From contig NZ_LR131147.1 in NCBI RefSeq assembly GCF_900626285.1, positions 1,501,939-1,522,400 on the forward strand: 20,462 bases of DNA, in the 5' to 3' direction. This document shows, piece after piece, positions 12,001 to 19,630 of the stretch. Source of the stretch: Intestinimonas massiliensis (ex Afouda et al. 2020) (lineage in GTDB: Bacteria > Bacillota > Clostridia > Oscillospirales > Oscillospiraceae). Made by a program: the position numbers and the translations under genes. The notes beneath the pieces are model-generated. The model was given only the letters and a program-made list of their open reading frames with translations. It made no database searches and was not told where the DNA came from. Within the stretch, counting starts at the first letter, position 1. The number at the start of each line of letters is the position of its first letter.

Positions 12001-12978
12001 TCAATCTGCCCAGCGGGGATTTTTGAAGATTGCCCGGCCCACGCCAATGAGATCGGCGCAGCCCTCCTCCAGAAGGGCCTCGGCTTGGACCGGGGTGGTA
12101 ACTCCTCCTGTCAGAAGGACGGGGAGGTGAACCGCCTGCTTCACAGGAACAGACAGATCCCGGAAATACCCGGGCTCCCCGTGACCGGGTCGGATAAAGC
12201 CGTTCATGCCACCGGTGAGATGGAACAGATCCACGCCGCTGTGTTCCAGCAGCCGACAGGCCTCCACACAGTCTTCGACGGTACTCCCTCCAGCCTCATA
12301 GTCACAGCCGCCCAGCCGAAGGGCAATGGGGAAGTCCTCGCCCACAGCCTGCCGGACTGCCTGGATGACCTCCCGGTGAAACCGGATGCGGTTTTCCACT
12401 GACTGAGGACCGTATGCATCGGTTCTCTGATTGGCCAGCGGGGAGAAAAATTGATTGAGGAGATAACCGTGGGCGGAGTGGATCTCTACCCCGTCAAAGC
12501 CTGCCTTCTTTGCCCGAAGGGCCGCCTGGGCAAACCATTCCGTGACCTGCCGGATCTGCTGGAGCGTCATCTCCGCAGGCAGTTCTTCCCGCTGCTTTGG
12601 GTGGTAGAGCGCGCTGGGGCCAACGGGAGTCTGCCCGGTGGTCTTGGACAGCGCGGCCGATCCCGCATGGCTGAGCTGAGCAAAGACTTTGACTCCCTCC
12701 TGATGGATACAGTCGGTGAGACGCTGAAGGGAAGAAATCACATCGTCAGATGCGATGGAGGTCTGACCGGGATGGGCCTTTCCTTGAAGGTGGATATAGC
12801 TATGTTCCGTAATAATCAGACCAATTTTGCTGTACTTGGCCCGCTCCCGGTAGTAGTCGCATACCGCATCGGTTACATAGCCGTTCTCGTCCGCCTTTGC
12901 GGTTGCCATAGGGGGCATCACCAGCCGGTTGGCCAGGGTCAGGTTCCGGATCGTAATGGGATCAGATATGTGGGTCAT
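12001..12978 (-). CDS. NADH:flavin oxidoreductase, old yellow enzyme family
   Basis: A 325-residue single-domain TIM-barrel FMN enzyme that reduces activated C=C bonds with NAD(P)H. Visible marks are MPPMATAKAD near 21-30, QLSHAG (101-106), the substrate-binding His167 and His170 in EIHSAHGYLLNQFFSP, the NQRTDAYG...ENR block (183-197), and the C-terminal phosphate-binding VLLTGGV and GVGRA. It lacks the FeS/FAD extension of 2,4-dienoyl-CoA reductases. It starts 24 bases after the MATE gene with a GGAGG site, so the two are co-transcribed. The MerR-controlled promoter would serve both. The true substrate is unknown. Confidence 0.9.
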   Translation of the reverse strand: MTHISDPITIRNLTLANRLVMPPMATAKADENGYVTDAVCDYYRERAKYSKIGLIITEHSYIHLQGKAHPGQTSIASDDVISSLQRLTDCIHQEGVKVFAQLSHAGSAALSKTTGQTPVGPSALYHPKQREELPAEMTLQQIRQVTEWFAQAALRAKKAGFDGVEIHSAHGYLLNQFFSPLANQRTDAYGPQSVENRIRFHREVIQAVRQAVGEDFPIALRLGGCDYEAGGSTVEDCVEACRLLEHSGVDLFHLTGGMNGFIRPGHGEPGYFRDLSVPVKQAVHLPVLLTGGVTTPVQAEALLEEGCADLIGVGRAIFKNPRWAD

Positions 12979-13002
12979 AAGAAACGTCCTCCATAGAAGA
13001 AA

Positions 13003-14376
13003 TTATGTTATTGTATAGGCGTTGCGGCTGGTTTTTCTCCATTCCGCCAAGCCAAAGGCCAGCGCCAGAACAAAGGCGCAGGCATCACCTACCGGCCCGG
13101 CCCATAACGCACCTTCCACACCCAAAAAGCGGGGCAGAATCAACAGGGCTGGAAGTAAAAAGAGTACTTGTCGGGACAGGGAGATCAAAGTGGCCTGAAG
13201 CGGCTTTCCTACTGCCTGGAAAAAGGTACCCGTGCAAAGCTGGAATCCGTTCAAGAGGATCAACAGCAGGAAAATCTTCAGACTTTTGACCGCAAATTCG
13301 CGATACAAATCAGACTCCGAGCCGAAAATGCTGACGATTTGATCGGGAAACAGCTGAAACAGCAGAGTGCCTGCACCCATGACAATTGTGGAACAGACAA
13401 TGGCCAAAAGGTAGGTTTTCTGGACCCGTGCTGTCTTTCCGGCACCATAGTTATACCCGATGATGGGCTGAGAGCCCACAGAAATCCCAATGACGATGCC
13501 GGTAATAATCTGATTGACTTTCATGGTAATGCCCAGAGTGGTCATGGGAATTTCGGCACCGTACTTGGAGACCGCGCCGTATTTGACGAGCACATTGTTC
13601 ATTACTGTAATTACGATGGTGGCCGCCAGTTGAAGAAAGAAGCTGGAAATTCCAAGGCTGCACACTCTGCCGCATAGCTTCCACCGGGGGAGCAGGCAGT
13701 CAGGCGTCAGGGTGATGCACCGGAATCTTCTCAGGTAAAGCAGGGTCATGACACAGGAGACGATCTGCCCCAGAACTGTTGCAATGGCGGCTCCCCTTAC
13801 CCCCATGTGAAAGACAAAAATAAATAGTGGGTCCAGAATCGTATTCAAAATTGCTCCGCTCAGCGTGGACAGCATGGCGTAGACCGGGCTTCCATCGGCA
13901 CGGACAATGGAGTTAAACCCCATGCTGAACATATAAAAGGGGAATCCCAATACGATGATGTACCCATACTCCAGAGAGTAGGACATGGTGGCGTCGGTGG
14001 CGCCGAACAGGACACAGAGCGGTTTTAGAAATGCCAGAGACAGTATGGTCAGAAGAATACTGACTCCCACCGTCAGAGTAATGGTGTTGCCTACGCCCTG
14101 TGCGGCCCTCTGTCGGTCCTCCTGTCCCAAGCGCAGACTGAAGTAGGCCGTGGTGCCGTCTCCAATCATCAGGCCAAGGGCCAGAGCAATCACGGTGAGG
14201 GGCAAAATCACGTTGGTTGCGCCGTTTCCCAAATAGCCTACGCCGCGTCCGATAAAAATCTGATCTACAATGTTATACAGGGTACTGACCACCATAGAAA
14301 TGATACTTGGAACAGCAAAGGTTCTAAGCAGCTTTCCAACCGGTTCATAACCCAGAGGATTTGTTTCCGCCTGCAT
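13003..14376 (-). CDS. MATE family multidrug/Na+ efflux transporter
   Basis: A 457-residue membrane protein with about twelve hydrophobic segments and the two-fold repeat of MATE exporters. N-terminal features include NPLGYEPVGKLLRTFAVPSI and IVDQIFIGRGVGYLGN; the second half has VNQIITGIVIGISVGSQPIIGYNYGA. MATE proteins expel cationic drugs in exchange for Na+ or H+. The ATG at 14376 was chosen for its GGAGGAAG site; the longer frame would run through the promoter. It is the first gene of an operon with the flavin oxidoreductase, under a MerR-type promoter. Confidence 0.92.
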   Translation of the reverse strand: MQAETNPLGYEPVGKLLRTFAVPSIISMVVSTLYNIVDQIFIGRGVGYLGNGATNVILPLTVIALALGLMIGDGTTAYFSLRLGQEDRQRAAQGVGNTITLTVGVSILLTILSLAFLKPLCVLFGATDATMSYSLEYGYIIVLGFPFYMFSMGFNSIVRADGSPVYAMLSTLSGAILNTILDPLFIFVFHMGVRGAAIATVLGQIVSCVMTLLYLRRFRCITLTPDCLLPRWKLCGRVCSLGISSFFLQLAATIVITVMNNVLVKYGAVSKYGAEIPMTTLGITMKVNQIITGIVIGISVGSQPIIGYNYGAGKTARVQKTYLLAIVCSTIVMGAGTLLFQLFPDQIVSIFGSESDLYREFAVKSLKIFLLLILLNGFQLCTGTFFQAVGKPLQATLISLSRQVLFLLPALLILPRFLGVEGALWAGPVGDACAFVLALAFGLAEWRKTSRNAYTIT

Positions 14377-14432
14377 GATTTTTCTTCCTCCGTTTTGGTT
14401 TTGATTCGGCGGGAAAATCCCCGCAATAGGCA

Positions 14433-14463
14433 ATCTTAATCTTTCCCATAATAGGAAAGTCAA
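14433..14463 (-). promoter_or_regulatory. MerR-type promoter/operator of the MATE operon
   Basis: On the minus strand: TTGACT (14463-14458), then a 19-base spacer, then TAAGAT (14438-14433). The spacer contains the dyad TTTCC-TATTAT-GGGAAA. A spacer of 19 bases with a central dyad is the mark of MerR-activated promoters. The same dyad is found upstream of the TSCPD gene. Confidence 0.75.
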
Positions 14464-14482
14464 GAGGAAACTTTTTTAATCA

Positions 14483-14516
14483 AAGAGGGCACCGGGAAAA
14501 CTCCCGGTGCCCTCTT
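14483..14516 (-). terminator. Terminator of the MerR gene
   Basis: A perfect 14-base stem AAGAGGGCACCGGG (14483-14496) with CCCGGTGCCCTCTT (14503-14516), followed on the minus strand by TTGATTAAAAAAG. It separates the MerR gene from the MATE operon, so the latter needs its own promoter. Confidence 0.8.
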
Positions 14517-14519
14517 AGG

Positions 14520-15308
14520 TCAAATTTGTTCCTGCAACTCCAGTAATGGCCCCTTCAGATCAAAGTTAGCAGAAGTCAGATTGGTGATAATGACCTGGCT
14601 TGCCTTGGGATGTTGGACAAAGTACTCAGAAATCAGTGCATCCACATGCCCCATTGCCTGTGCGGGTTCTTGCTGACAGATATAGTCCCCCTCGGGCAGC
14701 ACTTCCAGGTTGGTAATCCCATCTTTCTGCTGGAGAACCTCCAGAAAGATATCGGTATCCATGCGGTCTCCCTGCCGCCGGGCGATCAGACCAATGGGAA
14801 AGGTAAAGGCGGGCAGCAAGCCCAGGGATTGTCCGCGGAGAAAGATTTTTGTGGAACTCTGCTTAAACGCCAACTCTCCGCCAGAGGAGGTGAAGGGTTC
14901 CCGCAAAATAAGCCGCCGGCGCATGTGCCGTCGATAGACACCCTCCTGCTGCTGATAGCGTTGGTTTTCTTCAATCCGGCGGAGCGCCTCCTCCATCTGC
15001 TGCATGGTGTTGCGGAGGTGGGCAAGCTTTTCCAGGGCCTTTTGCTGCCCATCCTGAAGCAGATGCCGGATATCCAATGTCTGATCGGGCTGCCGGTATC
15101 GTTCCGAATCCTTTAGGGAAATATTCAGCTCCAGACACATCAGAATCATGTCCATCTCCACCAGCTGCTCCAAAGCATAATACCGGTAACCTGTCTCCGG
15201 ATCGGTATAGGCGGGAATCAGCGCTCCAATCCGCTCATAGTATCGCAGCGATTTGGGATTTACATTACGAAGCTTGGCAAAATCGCTGATGGAAAGATAG
15301 CCCTGCAT
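14520..15308 (-). CDS. MerR family transcriptional regulator with a C-terminal effector domain
   Basis: A 262-residue protein. The N-terminal MerR winged helix is YLSISDFAKLRNVNPKSLRY and then YTDPETGYRYY (residues about 4-45). A dimerisation coiled coil lies near 75-115, and a C-terminal GyrI/BmrR-like drug-binding domain runs from about 130 to the end. Start ATG 15308 is used because GGAGG lies eight bases upstream; the GTG at 15314 would be only two bases from that site. BmrR-like regulators sense bulky cations and activate efflux genes, which fits the MATE gene next door. Matched operators flank this gene at 14433-14463 and 15333-15363. Confidence 0.88.
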   Translation of the reverse strand: MQGYLSISDFAKLRNVNPKSLRYYERIGALIPAYTDPETGYRYYALEQLVEMDMILMCLELNISLKDSERYRQPDQTLDIRHLLQDGQQKALEKLAHLRNTMQQMEEALRRIEENQRYQQQEGVYRRHMRRRLILREPFTSSGGELAFKQSSTKIFLRGQSLGLLPAFTFPIGLIARRQGDRMDTDIFLEVLQQKDGITNLEVLPEGDYICQQEPAQAMGHVDALISEYFVQHPKASQVIITNLTSANFDLKGPLLELQEQI

Positions 15309-15332
15309 CTGCACTTCCTCCTTGGTTGCCCC

Positions 15333-15363
15333 TTGACTTTCCTATAATGGGAAGGTTTATTTT
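15333..15363 (+). promoter_or_regulatory. MerR-type promoter/operator of the TSCPD gene
   Basis: TTGACT (15333-15338), a 19-base spacer with the dyad CTTTCC-TATAAT-GGGAAG, then TATTTT (15358-15363). It shares TTGACTTTCCTAT and ATGGGAA with the MATE operator. It lies between the MerR gene and the divergent TSCPD gene, so it may also govern the regulator itself. Confidence 0.7.
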
Positions 15364-15413
15364 GTTATTATACAGCAAGTCGTCAAGGATTTCCAGAGAC
15401 AGGAGAGAACCGT

Positions 15414-15677
15414 ATGATTTATGAGACCAAAGGCACCTGCGCCAAAGAAATTAAATTGGAAGTGGACCACGGCACCATCCGGTCGGTGGAATTTGTGCTG
15501 GGCTGCCCCGGCTTTACCCAGGCGCTCAGCCGCCTGCTGGTGGGGATGCGTGTGGAGGATGCGATTGCGCAGCTGAAAGGAATCCAGTGCCTGGATAAAG
15601 GGACTTCCTGTCCGGACCAGTTGGCCCTGGCCCTGGCACTGTCGCAATATCAGAAATCGGAGGAAAAACAGCTTTGA
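15414..15677 (+). CDS. TIGR03905-type TSCPD domain protein
   Basis: An 87-residue protein with GTCAKEIKLEVDHGTIRSVEFVLGCPGF and the motif TSCPDQLALAL near the end, the pattern of the TSCPD domain also found at the C-terminus of vitamin B12-dependent ribonucleotide reductases. Four cysteines (residues 9, 31, 59 and 66) suggest metal binding or redox. The ATG at 15414 follows CAGGAGAG. Its promoter carries the MerR operator. Small stand-alone members are of unknown function. Confidence 0.8.
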   Translation: MIYETKGTCAKEIKLEVDHGTIRSVEFVLGCPGFTQALSRLLVGMRVEDAIAQLKGIQCLDKGTSCPDQLALALALSQYQKSEEKQL

Positions 15678-15800
15678 AAGTAAAGAATTTTCCCATTACA
15701 ACGCTCACTATTAAAAAATAGGCGTCTGGAAAGTTCCCTCATGGTATCCACACAGGCAATGTAAAGGCAAACGGAACAGGAATGACAAAGGAGAATATAA

Positions 15801-17314
15801 ATGGCCGAAACAATCAACGAAACCAACAGTCAGGGAAGCGCACAGGAAATTTCTCAGCAGAGACAGATCCGCCGGGAAAAGTTGGTCAAGCTTCAGGAAG
15901 AGGGCTGTGATCCCTTTCAGATCACTCGCTACCAGGTGGACAACGATTCCGCCAATATCAAGGAGAACTTCGATACGCTGGAGGGACAGAAGGTCTCTCT
16001 GGCCGGTCGCCTCATGTCCAAACGTGGCATGGGCAGGGTCTCCTTCTGCGATCTGCAGGATAAGTCCGGCCGCATCCAGCTCTACGCCCGGAAGGACGAG
16101 ATGGAGGAAGAGGAGTACAACCGTTTTAAGAGGTATGACATCGGTGACATCGTGGGCGTCAAGGGTGAGGTGTTCCGCACTCAGCGGGGCGAGATGTCCG
16201 TGCGGGTGCAGAAGGTAACGCTGCTCTCCAAGTCCCTGCTGCCTTTGCCTGAGAAGTTCCACGGACTGACCAACACCGAGCTTCGTTACCGTCAGCGCTA
16301 CGTGGATCTGATCGTCAACCCGGAAGTAAAACGCAACTTTATGATCCGCTCCCAGTTCATCCAGCATGTGCGCAGCTTCATGAATGCCCGGGGTTTTATG
16401 GAGGTGGAGACCCCCGTGCTCAACACCATTTCCGGCGGCGCCACCGCCCGGCCCTTCATCACCCACCACAACACCCTGGACATCGACATGTACATGCGTA
16501 TCGCCACCGAGCTACCTCTGAAGCGGCTGATCGTGGGCGGTATGGACCGGGTGTATGAGATCGGCCGCATCTTCCGCAACGAGGGCATGGACCCCAAACA
16601 CAATCCCGAGTTCACCACCATCGAGCTCTATCAGGCCTACGCCGACTTCAACGACATGATGGATCTGTTCGAGGACCTGCTGTCCTCCGCCGCCCAGAAG
16701 ATCCTGGGCACCTACCAGGTGGAGTGGCAGGGGGAGAAGATCGACCTGACTCCCGGCTGGCCCCGTATGCCCATGCACGAAGCGGTAAAGAAGTACTGCG
16801 GCATTGACTTTATGTCAATCACTACCGACGAGGAGGCGGTCGCCGCCGCCAAGTCCATCGGCGTAGAGCTGCCCGAGACCGCCGACAAGACCTGGGGCAA
16901 CGCCCTGTATGAGTGCTTTGATCAGAAGGTGGAGGAGAAGCTCATTCAGCCCACCTTTATCACCATGCACCCCGTGGATGTGTCACCCCTGGCCAAGCGC
17001 TCCCCCAAAGATCCCCGGCTCACCGAGCGTTTCGAACTGTTCATCTGCCACAGCGAGATGGGCAACGCCTTCTCCGAGCTCAATGACCCCATCGACCAGC
17101 GTCAGCGCTTCCAGAAGCAGGTGGAGCTGCGGGACAAGGGTGACGAAGAGGCCGGCATGATGGACGAGGACTTCCTCACCGCTCGGAGTATGGCATGCCT
17201 CCGACAGGCGGCCTGGGCATCGGCATTGACCGCTGTGTCATGATGCTCACCAATTCCGATACGATTCGTGAGGTCATATTGTTCCCCACCATGAAGCCTA
17301 TTCACAAGGAGTAA
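15801..17314 (+). pseudogene. lysS: Class II lysyl-tRNA synthetase, frameshifted in motif 3
   Basis: It charges tRNA-Lys with lysine. An N-terminal OB-fold anticodon-binding domain (about 65-150, VSLAGRLMSKRGMGRVSFCDLQD) is followed by the catalytic core with motif 2 (RIFRNEGMDPKHNPEFTTIELYQAYADFN). The open frame from 15801 stops at 17243, 480 residues, after the aberrant tail SMACLRQAAWAS. Adding one base near 17184 turns the tail into LEYGMPPTGGLGIGIDR...FPTMKPIHKE, a perfect motif 3 and C-terminus ending at 17314 (504 residues). The loss removes the ATP-binding motif 3, so the protein as written would be inactive. The ribosome site AAAGGAG precedes ATG 15801. A sequencing error is possible. 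Confidence 0.9.
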
Positions 17315-18285
17315 CACCTTAAAGCATCCGGATTTACTAGGTTCGGATGCAATCCATACTCCAGATAGTCAATGATATTCTTGCTTGCAAGCTGCGCCAT
17401 CTTAATGCGGGTCTCCACGGTAGCGGTGGCCATATGGGCACCCAGGACCACATTAGTCATTCCCTTCAATGCATTTGGGATATCGGGCTCGTGTTCAAAA
17501 ACATCAAGGCCGGCCCCTGCGATCAGCTTCTTCTCCAGGGCCTCCACAAGCTCTGCCTCCTTGACGATGGGACCCCGGCCCACATTGATAAAATACGCTG
17601 ACCGCTTCATCTGTTCAAACTGCTCCATACCCAGCAGCTGGCGGGTCTCCCCGGTCAGAGGAAGACAGACCACCACCACATCGGATTCCCGGAGCAGTCG
17701 CTCCATGGACGGAACGTAGACCGCTCCATACTCCGCCTCCACATCCGCGGGAAGCCGGTGGCGGTTGTGATAGCTGACCTCCATCAAAAAGGCCCGTGCG
17801 CGGCGGGCAACCGCCTTGCCGATCCGTCCCATGCCCAGGATTCCCAACCGCTTGCCGTCCAGGCCATGTCCCAGGTTAGCGATAGGTCCCCAAAGCAAGT
17901 CCGGGCACAGGCGCAGCTTGTGGTCGGTCTCCGCGATGCGGCGAACCACTGCCAGCATCAGGCCCACTGCGAATTCGGCCGTGGCCTCGGTGACCACGTC
18001 GGGCAGGTTACACACCAAAATCCCTCGCTCGCTCAGGGCGCTCAGGTTGATATTGTCGTATCCCACACTGTGGGTACTTATAACTTTGATCCGTTCCATC
18101 CGGTCAATCGCCTGAGCATCGATCGGAAAACCGCAGGCGATCAGCGCGTCATACTGGGGCAGCACACCCAATATCTCCTCACGCTTTGGGAGCCGTGAGG
18201 GATAGTAAACGTCATATCGCTCAAACAGCTCAGAAAGTCCCTCCCGCAGGATTGGATAAGGGACCATCACTTTCCGTTTCGCCAT
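17302..18285 (-). CDS. D-isomer-specific 2-hydroxyacid dehydrogenase
   Basis: A 327-residue NAD-dependent dehydrogenase interconverting 2-oxoacids and D-2-hydroxyacids. It has the NAD-binding GILGMGRIG (148-156) and the catalytic set Arg237 (NVGRGPI), Glu266 (DVFEHEP) and His284 (GAHMATAT). The ATG at 18285 follows GGGAGG; the longer frame starts within an upstream hairpin. The 3' end overlaps the restored lysS end by 13 bases, in convergent orientation. The substrate (glyoxylate, hydroxypyruvate, lactate or other) cannot be told. Confidence 0.9.
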   Translation of the reverse strand: MAKRKVMVPYPILREGLSELFERYDVYYPSRLPKREEILGVLPQYDALIACGFPIDAQAIDRMERIKVISTHSVGYDNINLSALSERGILVCNLPDVVTEATAEFAVGLMLAVVRRIAETDHKLRLCPDLLWGPIANLGHGLDGKRLGILGMGRIGKAVARRARAFLMEVSYHNRHRLPADVEAEYGAVYVPSMERLLRESDVVVVCLPLTGETRQLLGMEQFEQMKRSAYFINVGRGPIVKEAELVEALEKKLIAGAGLDVFEHEPDIPNALKGMTNVVLGAHMATATVETRIKMAQLASKNIIDYLEYGLHPNLVNPDALRCYSL

Positions 18286-18304
18286 ACTGATACCTCCCTG
18301 GCGG

Positions 18305-18359
18305 AGCCTGCAAAGCTCCGGACCGCGCAAACCATTCGCGCGGTCCGGAGCAGCAGGCT
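18305..18359. repeat. Very long GC-rich hairpin upstream of the dehydrogenase gene
   Basis: GCTCCGGACCGCGC (18315-18328) pairs with GCGCGGTCCGGAGC (18338-18351), and the arms extend outward through AGCCTGC (18305-18311) with GCAGGCT (18353-18359). There is no T-tract. It lies between the end of the amidohydrolase and the dehydrogenase start, and may be a transcription end for the first or a repeat element. Confidence 0.6.
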
Positions 18360-18373
18360 ATTTTATTTCATAC

Positions 18374-19351
18374 TCAGGCTGCAAGCCATCCGATGGAGAC
18401 GCACTGACCGTCCCCATACCAGGTCACGTTCCGGCCCAGTCCTTCAAACAGGGCCCGCGCCGGCACATAGTATACCCCGTTCACCTCCGCAACAGGCACG
18501 GTGGCGGTCCGGCCCTCCAGAGTGACTTCCGCCTGGCCGTCTGCCACAGACGTCTGGGCACCGATCCCATTTGCCGTATCATTCAGCGGAACATAAATCT
18601 TGCCCGGCTCCACCACAACGTCGCTGTTAAAGGTCATAGGAAGGCCGTTCCAGACCACGGTAGGCTGGGACAGATCCTTAGTATAGACCACCTGGCCGCC
18701 GGAAACGGTCATCAGGGCCTGGATGTCCTTGATATCCTCCTCTGGACAGGTCATATAATCCCGGTCGATCACCACAAAGTCTGCCACCTTACCGGCCTCC
18801 AGGGAGCCCTTCCACTCCTCGCTGTACTCGGCATAGGCCGCCCAGATGGTAAAGGACCGCAGGGCCTCCTCACGGGTCATGCACTGCTGGGCATACCAGC
18901 CCTCGGAGGGATTGCCCAGCCGATCTTTCCGGGTTACGGCGGCATACAGGCCGAAATAGGGATTGGTATACTCTGTAGGCGCATCGGAGCCGCCCGGAAT
19001 GATCCCGCCTCTGTCCAGGATCTCACGCCACGCGTAGGCGTACTGGATGCGCTCATGGCCCACACGGTCCTCCGCCATATTCATATCGGAGGTGGCATGG
19101 GTGGGCTGCATGCTGGCGATGACCCCCAGCTCCATGGCCCGTTCCACCAGGTCCTGGCTGGCGATCTGGAAGTGCTCGATCCGCATACGGGGGTCCTCTC
19201 TGGGGTTTTCCTCCATGACCTTTTCGTAAATACGCAGCGCCTGATCGATGGCTGCGTCTCCGATGGAGTGGGTGGCAACCTGATAGCCGGCGTCATAGGC
19301 GCACTTGACCATTTCGTACATGGCCTCGTCGGTATGCTGTTCCTCTCTCAC
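18374..19351 (-). pseudogene. Amidohydrolase (YtcJ-like), N-terminal part missing, with copper-amine-oxidase-type C-terminal domain
   Basis: A 325-residue frame holding only the C-terminal half of an amidohydrolase 3 enzyme. It has VATHSIGDAA (metal-binding His), IEHFQIAS, MQPTHATSD, PGGSDAPTE and GSLEAGKVADFVVIDRD. After this a domain near 235-325 (KIYVPLNDTA...YYVPARALFEGLG) resembles the copper amine oxidase N-terminal-like domain common on secreted Firmicutes proteins. The signal peptide and first metal-binding motif are absent: the frame begins at a GTG at 19351, where the sequence changes abruptly to an AraC-type fragment on the other strand. This is a broken gene, by rearrangement or misassembly. 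Confidence 0.8.
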
Positions 19352-19478
19352 CGTCGGAGATGTGGGCTATCTGGTCGGGTTTTGCGAGCAGAGCTATTTT
19401 GTCAAGGTGTTCCGCAAATATACCGGCATCACACCCAGGCAGTACCGGCAGCAGGCATTATCCTCCTGGCCGCCATAA
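19344..19478 (+). pseudogene. C-terminal remnant of an AraC-family HTH regulator
   Basis: The plus strand reads SLTVGDVGYLVGFCEQSYFV, then KVFRKYTGITPRQYRQQ, to a stop at 19476-19478. This is the second helix-turn-helix of an AraC-type regulator (sensing domain and first HTH missing). It meets the truncated amidohydrolase head to head with only a few bases of overlap. It is too short for the frame-length cut-off and has no start of its own. Confidence 0.75.
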
Positions 19479-19553
19479 GGATCAGGGCGGGCCGCTTATT
19501 CCTGTTCCCGGCCGCTCTCCCTAACGGTCCCGGAAACCACCGATACATAAAAA

Positions 19554-19606
19554 AGACAGGCGTATGGAGCAGCCGGGCAGGCTATTCCATACGCCTATCT
19601 TTTTCT
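19554..19606. terminator. Bidirectional terminator downstream of galE
   Basis: AGACAGGCGTATGGA (19554-19568) pairs with TCCATACGCCTATCT (19586-19600), with T/A runs on both sides (A's at 19549-19554, T's at 19600-19604). On the minus strand the single mismatch becomes a G-U pair, so it fits galE best. It also lies after the AraC remnant. Confidence 0.8.
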
Positions 19607-19630
19607 GGTTTTTTCAGGCCGGCGCCCCGG

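Noticed and set aside
15711..16469. 252-residue minus-strand frame opposite lysS
   Set aside because: His/Leu-rich shadow of the synthetase gene.
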